From Leucogyrophana mollusca (lineage: Eukaryota; Basidiomycota; Agaricomycetes; Boletales), in assembly GCA_021014945.1 (NCBI GenBank), contig MU266427.1, forward strand, positions 1-64,000: a DNA stretch of 64,000 nucleotides, written 5' to 3'. The notes beneath the pieces are model-generated. The model did no database searches. It had not been told where the DNA came from and saw nothing but the letters and a program-made list of their open reading frames with translations. The position numbers and the translations under genes were made by a program. Shown in pieces: positions 56,801 through 64,000 of the stretch; positions within the stretch are counted from its first letter, which is position 1, and each line of letters begins with the position of its first letter.

Positions 56801-58010
56801 TCTCGGTCATCAACCATTTTTTCGTCGTCCATGGCCATGAGGACTCTGCGAGTCATAGTAGCGACAAAAATGGCCTTGCTTCTGAAATCCAGGCCTACTA
56901 CAGGGACATGGGCGAGTACGATGGTAGCAAGAGCTTCAAGAGCCTCCTCCCATGCTGGCCTTCGGGGCCCCACGACTTTGCGATTAACCTTGACCCTGGA
57001 ACCGATCCACTCGAGGGCTTGATGACGTGTGAATACGGAGAGCTTTGCGGCTTCCTCGAGATTAGCGGAGAAAGCAATTTTATACGCGTCCGTGTTGCCC
57101 GCTGTTAGCAAAAGGATCTCCTTGTCCGATTGGATGCCGAGGGCTTTGAGGGCGATCACGATGGGAACGTCTTCATGAATTGAATTGTGTCGAAGATATA
57201 TTTTGCCCTTCTTCGTGGCTACGTAGGTCTTTGATTTAAGACCTCCATGAGTGGAGCTAGCGGCAATAGTTCAAAGTTTGTGGCGATCTCGACGAGACAT
57301 GACACTCGCACTCACGATGTACACGAAGCTTGAACAACTCCCTTAACTGAGTCCGTTTCAACGATGATTCGATTCTTGCTCAATTGCTCTTGGACCAAGA
57401 TCACCTTTTCGGTACCCTTCACAACGAAGTAGCCCCCAGGATCCAACGGACATTCGGTCATGCGAGCAAGCTGAGCTTCCGTCCTCCCCGTCAGCACGCA
57501 CTTATTGCTCCTCAACATGATTGGCAATCGACCGATGTTGACATTCGGCCTCCGAACTACATTTTTGCCTCGCGTGTATTGGATCGTCACAAGAATGGGT
57601 GCACTATAGGTGATATCGCGTAGTCGGCATTCGTGAGGGGTGACGCTCTTATCTATAGCGTCAAGATCAGTGCGGTCCGGAAAACCTACGTTGATGTCGG
57701 TGTACTTGAGCCAGAATCGTGGGTCGACGTCTGAAGTCACTTTGTTGTTGGCTCTGACGATGTTCTTGATATCCACGTCCACGAAGTAGTTGAATGAGTC
57801 GATATGCTGCTTGACGAGGCCCTTCACTTTCAGAAAGGCGGGCAGTAACAGCCATTTATCCTATCAGATAGAAGCTGAAGCAATCGCCCAGAAGCTGGAG
57901 GAGACAGAACATGCCTCTACACTCTTGACGGGATCAGTGATACCCAAACCGCGCCAATTGGTTCGATTGAGTTGTTCCCATTCACTCTCTTCCTCCGCAA
58001 GAGTAGCCAT
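53803..58010 (-). CDS. RPC2: RNA polymerase III second-largest subunit
   Basis: The Pol III beta-like subunit (yeast Ret1, human POLR3B). Starts [20 protein letters not shown], then [24 protein letters not shown]. Landmarks in order: [173 protein letters not shown]-like [40 protein letters not shown] and the zinc-binding [16 protein letters not shown], ending [27 protein letters not shown] and [12 protein letters not shown] are diagnostic of beta subunits. The first intron (57861-57914) needs a GC donor (GAG|GCATGT). The gene is complete. Confidence 0.93.
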
Positions 58011-59147
58011 GCCGGCCAGCTCCTTCGGTCAATATGGCAGAAGGAAAGGAACCTGAACCAAGTTGAAGTTATAAGAGAGTCGCAATACAGAAATTTTGAG
58101 AAGATTTGCAACAAAGGAGAAATGCCTTTTTAGGACTGCCGCGGTATCTTTCCACTGACTTCGGCCCGAAGTCAATGGAGGCTCGTTGTGCTGCCTATCC
58201 TCTAACTTGAAGCTTGAAGCTGAAGGCCCAGCTTGAACAAGATGATTCGTCCATACAACGAAAAGTCACTCAGAGTCCCTGCACCAGCTCTCCTGCGATA
58301 TTCCCCTGTATTACCAAAGCCGAGAGCGTGCGACGATAGCAGCATGGTGTTTGCAGATACTTGTACTAGTAGGGTTATGTTCCCTAACCCGGGCCAATGA
58401 GGGCGGCGTCAATGAAGCGGGATTCAAGGGAAACCAGCCGATTCGTCTCCTTGTTTGACCAAGGCACCATCGGTTCAGGCACGTAAAGCAGCTGAATATT
58501 TATTTTCACTTTCGCGTCCCCTGAGTACTGATATCTCTATTTCACTGTAGCTGTCTGCTTCATGAAGGATCTTGTGTCTTTCTATCACTCTTACTTTATG
58601 ACCCGACCCATCATCGAAAAACGCCGAAGCGTCAGCTATACAACGCGCCAATGTTCAACGACGTCACTGCGCGGTGCAGCAATCGCGAATTGTTACCACG
58701 TCGGGGTGAGGCACAACCTTACGTTAACCAGGACTCGAGGCGAGTTGCGTTTTCACACTTACGGTATCGTTCCCCATGATTCCAAACCGTGCGACGCTCA
58801 GCCGTCCGAAATAACGAGCAATCGTGTTTTGCGCGGCTCTCTCTGCATTCATATCGGTGCAGTTGTACATCGATGGTCAGCCACGAATGTGCCATTGCTC
58901 AATCACTTACCGCTGAAACTACTGACTTACATGCCCATCGTTATCAGTTTGCTTGGCACAATCTTGTCAGGGTTGCCCTCGTTCGTGTGACGTCGCGTAT
59001 ACAGAAGTTAGCGTTATGTATTTGTTATCCTGAACAACACCAACCTGGCCCCACCTGCGACAACCTTATTATTGCCGCGCCCTAAACCTAGCCCCTTCCA
59101 TGGTGAGGAAAGCTCATCAACCTTGCCTCTGTTCATTATACTACAAC
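58011..59147. other. Intergenic ~1.1 kb
   Basis: Divergent promoters of RPC2 (-) and the first DUF6533 gene (+). A plus-strand frame at 58562-58990 is open but has no family signature. Otherwise nothing seen. Confidence 0.45.
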
Positions 59148-60538
59148 GATGAGTGAATTGACTGCAACCTGGGATGTATCATGGGCTGTCCGCGTGGTAA
59201 ATTATCATTGTGGTATGATGCCTATCTCCTACCACTCCAGTAACTGACATGAACATTACAGTGGCTTCGCTATGCTTCATGGTATGGGATATACTTGTGA
59301 CGCTTGATGTTGAAGTCCAGCATGTCTGGCCGTGCGTTCCTTTCGCCAGGTAGCAAGGGGGTCAAGTGTGTACCTGACTACTTTTCAGGAAGCCTCGGCA
59401 AGCCCTGTTCAAATGGCTGTATCTTCTTATTCGCTATGGTGCTCTTGTGTTGCAAATGTGAGCTATATGTTGTCCTCTTGTTGCACAGCCGCGTTCCTTA
59501 GCTGAAATGTAGATTCCATCAATTCGCAGTGCCGTTTATTACTGAAGGCCGGGCTACCGCTTCCCTCTGCAAAGCGTGGTTTATGTATGCAGTTATCACT
59601 GCACAGGCGATGACATCAGCGGTCGAACTCATCTTAATGACGCGAGGTCAGTGTCGTTGTCTTCGGTCAACTCTCGCGGATGCCTCCAGCAACGAGGGAT
59701 CATTCAATTCGTATACTCACCGGTTTTAGTCTATGCCCTTTACAACAAGAGTCGCCGCATTGCACTCTTATTGTTTGCCCTTGCCATGTGTGAGATCATG
59801 ACACTCGCAATCAACAGCGTTCACACTATCCCGAACCTGCAAGCTTCCAACGTTGAGATTTGCATTCTAGCAAAACCTCCGCCAGAAATTGTTTATTATA
59901 GGTTAGTACGCACCTCATGTGTACCCAATTCTACTACTCGTCCTTATTCATATTCCAGTCTTACAGTTCTTCTCACCCAAAGCACGCTGTTGGTTTTGAC
60001 AATCTTGAAACACGTTTTCGTTCGTCGCATGGGCCTGGGACGAACTCCTATAGTGTCTCAGCTAACGCGGGATGGAACTGTTGTTTATGGTATCATGTTT
60101 GGTATGGGTTTTCACCACCCCCTTCGACTGGGAGCCTTACTTTTCTCAAGTTCTCCTACTGATGACTGCAGTATTTTGCAAGAGTGACCAGCAGATAACC
60201 ATAGTAATGTTCTTGTGAGTTTCACTTTGTTTTCGTAATCCACCTTATCCACCTTGTTCTCATGAAGCCAAACACACAGCTGGTCTATGTCGGTTTCTTC
60301 CACGTGTGTAAGCGTCTCCTCTTGCGTCGATGTTGGGAGACTGAGCGAAATCCAGGGCTGCCGTCTCATCATTAACATGCAACGCCTATCGAAATACGAA
60401 GACGCGCGGTCCGATACAGCTGCCCAGTTTACGAGCGACATTGAGCTGGATGCCTACATTCATAGCGCCCAAGAGACAATCGAATTTTCCGACTGCGCGT
60501 CCGTAACTCTTGCATGTGAAGCGACTGCGCCTTGTTGA
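59148..60538 (+). CDS. DUF6533 multi-pass membrane protein (tandem copy 1)
   Basis: A basidiomycete-specific family with the N-terminal DUF6533 signature. Starts MSELTATWDVSWAVRVVNYH; spliced segments include VASLCFMVWDILVTLDVEVQ, RKPRQALFKWLYLLIRYGAL, FHQFAVPFITEGRATASLCK, AVITAQAMTSAVELILMTR, VYALYNKSRRIALLLFALAM and SLTVLLTQSTLLVLTILKHV. About six or seven helices. The C-terminal tail (INMQRLSKYEDARSDTAAQF) is soluble and Ser/Asp-rich. Six or so introns. Tandem, same strand, with a close paralogue at 61772-63151. Function unknown; a receptor or sensor role is only speculation from the topology. Confidence 0.8.
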
Positions 60539-61771
60539 GAAGATGTATTAGTTAGTGTTGGCGAACGGGGGGTCATTATCAAGATTACGAGCGCAGTGGC
60601 ACGGCTGCCCGCCGCTGTCGGATTGCGACTCGCAAAAAATTTGATGGAACGGGGTGAGGATGCCCGGGTATGGACAGATTGTAGTCAACAACCACGCATG
60701 AACATGTAGAGGACATCTGCGCCCGCCTGGCAGTGAGGGAAATTCATTAGTTCAGTGCAAGTTAGTGTAAATCTTGTCAGGGGATACATACCTCACACTG
60801 CCGGAAGCACAAGTCGGAGTTTGGGCCTGCTTATTCTGATTAGCCTGGCAGGTCTGTACGTACATATAGTCATTTCGCCTTTGTCGTTGATTACTCCAGC
60901 ACTCTCAGCCCAGGTGAAGTTCGCAACCCAATTCCCGGAGTGGAGGCCTGAACTCGCTGTGAGTGGTCAGAATCCGAGAAGACGCGTCCCTGGCGCCGGC
61001 GCTCATCTGATTCACACCAAGGGTAAGCAGACCGCACACTTGTTCTAACTTGAAGGGCATATGTGACTGTCAGCCCAATTTCCATTCTCTTTTTTTTAGG
61101 CCCAAAGGTACATACCGCCACGGCGTCGGCCCAGGGCTTGAGTGCGTCTCTTCTGTCGGCCTCCTGGTAGGTTTCTGTCACGACAATTTGCCTCTGTAGG
61201 GATCTGATGTCTCTTCATGACGCTACTTTGGTTTTAGGCTTTCTCGTCATGCCTCAGCGGATGCGCTCAGCGCTGTCCCAAGCAGTCATACGTGTCGCGG
61301 GTAGTGATTCCTGTGATCAAGCACAGCCTCCTTACGTTACTTCACCTCAAGTCCAGTAATTTAGGAAGCGCGGCTCCGCCTTGTCCCACATCGAATGTGT
61401 GATTTCCCACTCGCATCTGTTCGACAATAACGCTCGCACCCGCGTCTGGTGCCCCTCCCCCCGCCCACTCCGAAGCATCGAGTCTCAGCAAAGGAAACCC
61501 TCAACGCCGCGTCGCTCACTGTTCTGGTGGCTCTTGGACAGCTCACGGTGCGTCCACAATGCGATCACCGACAGGGTTGCGTATACGATCGTGCGACTCT
61601 CTGGAGTCTTCGACAATTCAATAATAAACAGCATGATTTGTTGCCCTGGCGCGAGGCGAAATTGGACCGTGACTCGCGCGTGACCACCTTACTATTCCCG
61701 GTTCTCAAAACTGGCGCCTCGAGGTCCTGGCGCCTGCGTCCCCCACCCACAATATTCGCTGTACGCCCTCG
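60539..61771. other. Intergenic between tandem DUF6533 genes
   Basis: 1.2 kb. A plus-strand frame at 60755-61048 has two hydrophobic stretches but no family match. Should hold the promoter of copy 2. Confidence 0.45.
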
Positions 61772-63151
61772 ATGGACGACCTGAGCTCGTTTCAGAATTT
61801 GGCATGGGCTGCTCAACTGGTGAGATACAATTGTGGTATGAGCATCATCTTCCACAATCCCACCGTCTGACTCTGAGGGCGACAGTGGCGTCAATGTGTC
61901 TCCTGGTTTGGGACATACTCGTAACATTTGATGTCGAAGTCCAGCACATCTGGCCGTGCGCTTTATTTTCTTGGTGGGCAGGCTAAGGCGGTATCTGACT
62001 GCTTTTGCTCCTCAGAAAGCCTCGGACAGCTCTGTTCAAGTGGGTGTACCTAACACTTCGATATGGTGGCCTTGCACTCCAGATGTGAACTATCTATCGT
62101 CCAATTTGCGTAGCCAGTGTCACTGACATCGACATAGATTTCACCAGATCATGGTGCCCCATATCATCACCGGCAATGCCGCAGCTTCGCTCTGCAAGGC
62201 ATGGCTGCTATACGCAATTGTTACTGGGCAGGTCATGACAACGTCTGTTGAATTCATTTTAATGGCGCGAGGTCAGCAATATCTCCCTTGCAACACTAAA
62301 CTAAGAAACCAGGGGCTCGACTGATTGCCGCATCGTTTGCAGTCTATGCTCTCTACAACAAGAGTCGCCGCATAGCGTCCCTATTACTTACTCTCTTTTT
62401 AAGCGAAGTATTGATACTTTGCATCAACAGTATTCACACCATACCGAATCTGCAATCTGCTAAGATATGTATCATGGTGGAACCCACTGAGCACATCGTG
62501 TATTACAGGTGAGTAGTCAGCTTCTTGCGCACCTGATGTTACTACGTGCGACGCTCTGATCCATGGTCTAGTCTTACAGTCCTTCTCACTCAAAGCACTT
62601 TACTGGCTCTGACGGTCGCGAAACATATCTTTGCTCGCCGCAGGGGTTTTGCACGGACTCCTTTGGTATCCCAGCTAACCCGAGACGGCACTGTGGTGTA
62701 TGCTATCGTATCAGGTAAGAGTTCTCGTCTTCCTTTTTTGAGTGCCAGTCTCATCCTCGTCAGTGCTCATATTAATGACGGGCGTCTGCTGTGTAAGCGA
62801 TAAACAACTTACTGTGATAATGTTCTTGTGAGCTTTCTCCGCCTTCCGACGTAGCGTTCGTCTCACAGGAGCAAAATGCAGTTGGTCTACATCGATTTCT
62901 CCGGCAGCTGTGAGCGATTGTCCTCTATTGATGGCACTTATACAAGGCTGACATAGAACCAGGGCTGCCGTCTCATCATGAATATGCAGCGCTTGTCGAG
63001 ATATGACGACACGCGGTTCGGTACTACTGCGCAGTTCACAACCGACATTGAGTTGGATTTTCCGATTTACACCACACAGGAGACGCCGTCCGAATTATCT
63101 GACATAGCATTTAGGGACTCGGATTCTTCGACTTTAGGTGCATACATGTAA
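61772..63151 (+). CDS. DUF6533 multi-pass membrane protein (tandem copy 2)
   Basis: Same exon layout as copy 1. Starts MDDLSSFQNLAWAAQLVRYN; then VASMCLLVWDILVTFDVEVQ is matched here by ASMCLLVWDILVTFDVEVQH, followed by RKPRTALFKWVYLTLRYGGL, FHQIMVPHIITGNAAASLCK, AIVTGQVMTTSVEFILMAR, VYALYNKSRRIASLLLTLFL, SLTVLLTQSTLLALTVAKHI and RRGFARTPLVSQLTRDGTVV. The tail INMQ-like NMQRLSRYDDTRFGTTAQFT ends at ATG-TAA (63149-63151). Identity to copy 1 is high in helices and lower in loops. Both copies look intact, so this is a recent but still-diverging duplication. Confidence 0.8.
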
Positions 63152-63449
63152 CATGAAGTGAACCTGGTACTTAGATCAGCAGAGCGCTGTTATGTTCTAT
63201 CGCTCTGCCTAATAATCTCGACCCTGGTAACATTGAGCGACCAACTATTGTTGAGAAGGAACGACTATCTTCGTTCGGAACTTTGGTCTGCCTACGGGAG
63301 ACCAGCGACCCATGGGAGATGCCACTGGACCCTGCCTTGCCCTTGCCGGTAATCTCCATTCTCACGGTCATGTCTCCGGGATCCTATCGGACACTACAGT
63401 CCCCTTTGACCCTCTTCATCCTTCTTGACCCTTAACCACCACTACAATC
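63152..63449. promoter_or_regulatory. Upstream region of the second E2
   Basis: About 300 bp between DUF6533 copy 2 and the next start codon. A CT-rich stretch precedes the ATG (63410-63440). No specific element can be named. Confidence 0.35.
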
Positions 63450-63977
63450 ATGTCTAAGCCTGGCACACCCGCACCTTCTAATACCCTCCTGCTGCGTCGC
63501 CAGCTTGCAGAATTGACGAAACATCCTGTGGACGGCTTTTCAGCAGGTTTGTGCAAGGTTCCTACTCAGTATCGATCGTCAACCGAATCCTGACAGAATT
63601 GCGGGAAAAGGGCTCGTTGACGAAAGCAATCTGTATGAATGGGAAATAATGATCATCGGGTGAGTTGATCTGCACGACACGTTCGACCTCGCATTGTGCT
63701 CATCCAGCGCCTAGCCCTCCGGATACTCTCTAGTGAGCTCTTCATGTGCCGCCTCGGGTTGACTTTGCAAGCTAAGCGACCTGTATTCAGTGAGGGGGGC
63801 TTCTTCAAAGCACGGATGACATTCCCACCTGAGTTTCCGCTGCAACCACCCAAGATGCGCTTTATCACTCCCATGTGGCACCCTAACAGTAGGTGTTTGG
63901 CTGCTTCTCAGATCTTAATGATCTCATGCCCTGGCTTAACAGTTTACCCCGATGGCCTCGTTTGTGTTTCGATATTG
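63450..63977 (+). CDS. Ubiquitin-conjugating enzyme E2, UBE2G1 type (3' cut by window)
   Basis: Starts [20 protein letters not shown] and spliced as [67 protein letters not shown] and [12 protein letters not shown]. The [10 protein letters not shown]....P..GFSAGL start and GPPDTLYEGG are typical of UBE2G1 (Ubc15/Ubc7p-like), distinct from the UBE2G2-type at 51736-52665. The HPN motif and active-site Cys (VCVSIL) are present. The last visible exon ends at 63977 with a GTAAAA donor, and the acidic-insert and C-terminal half lie beyond the window. Same strand as the DUF6533 pair. Confidence 0.88.
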
Positions 63978-64000
63978 GTAAAAGTCTAAGCACGGTCCTC

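Noticed and set aside
58562..58990. Plus-strand 142-codon frame upstream of DUF6533 copy 1
   Set aside because: No family signature; lies in the divergent promoter region.
1..64000. tRNA, 5S rRNA, CRISPR array, intact transposon
   Set aside because: No tRNA B-box with cloverleaf context, no 5S consensus, no regularly spaced repeats and no transposase, reverse transcriptase or integrase motif was found.

Overview
The window is eukaryotic nuclear DNA from a filamentous basidiomycete, most likely an Agaricomycete. Genes are dense and cut by many introns of about 45-70 nt with GT(A/G)NGT donors. Several families are basidiomycete-typical: DUF6533 membrane proteins, SMP-domain proteins, UstYa-like proteins and DM9/vWA proteins. 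The DM9/vWA set suggests something Rhizoctonia/Ceratobasidium-like, but that is inference. No virus, plasmid, CRISPR array or recognisable transposase was seen.

Layout. 0-4 kb: U6 snRNA, a short inverted repeat, a kelch beta-propeller protein (-) and a two-repeat seed-maturation (SMP) protein (+). 4.4-7.4 kb: a DM9 (DUF3421) protein with two tandem vWA domains (-). 7.4-11.6 kb: gene-poor, with one probable decayed membrane-protein gene. 11.6-19.7 kb: a proline-rich protein, a two-helix membrane protein, a DUR3-type urea/Na symporter with GATA motifs upstream, and a hypothetical gene with an 18-nt micro-exon. 20.0-22.4 kb: a truncated UstYa gene and a multi-pass membrane gene, divergent and flanked by ~230-260 bp imperfect direct repeats; the right-hand repeat overlaps the 3' end of a BolA gene. 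23-27.8 kb: FluG-like amidohydrolase, secreted double-psi-barrel protein, SET methyltransferase. 28.9-33.3 kb: a second DM9/vWA gene (one vWA) followed by decayed copies of the UstYa and membrane genes.

34-64 kb is mostly housekeeping: M28 aminopeptidase, METTL14-like m6A writer subunit paired head-to-head with NOC2, CBP6/UQCC2-like complex III assembly factor, HSPA12-type Hsp70, D-arabinono-1,4-lactone oxidase, UBC7 (UBE2G2-type) E2, RNA polymerase III second-largest subunit, two tandem DUF6533 proteins, and the start of a second E2 (UBE2G1-type) cut by the window edge.

The core genes look independent (translation, ubiquitin/ERAD, RNA methylation, respiration). The accessory part (4-33 kb) is the dynamic one: DM9/vWA, UstYa and the membrane protein each occur twice, with one member of the last two families clearly decaying. 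Gene models were spliced by eye; exon ends are given where they were checked against frame and family conservation.
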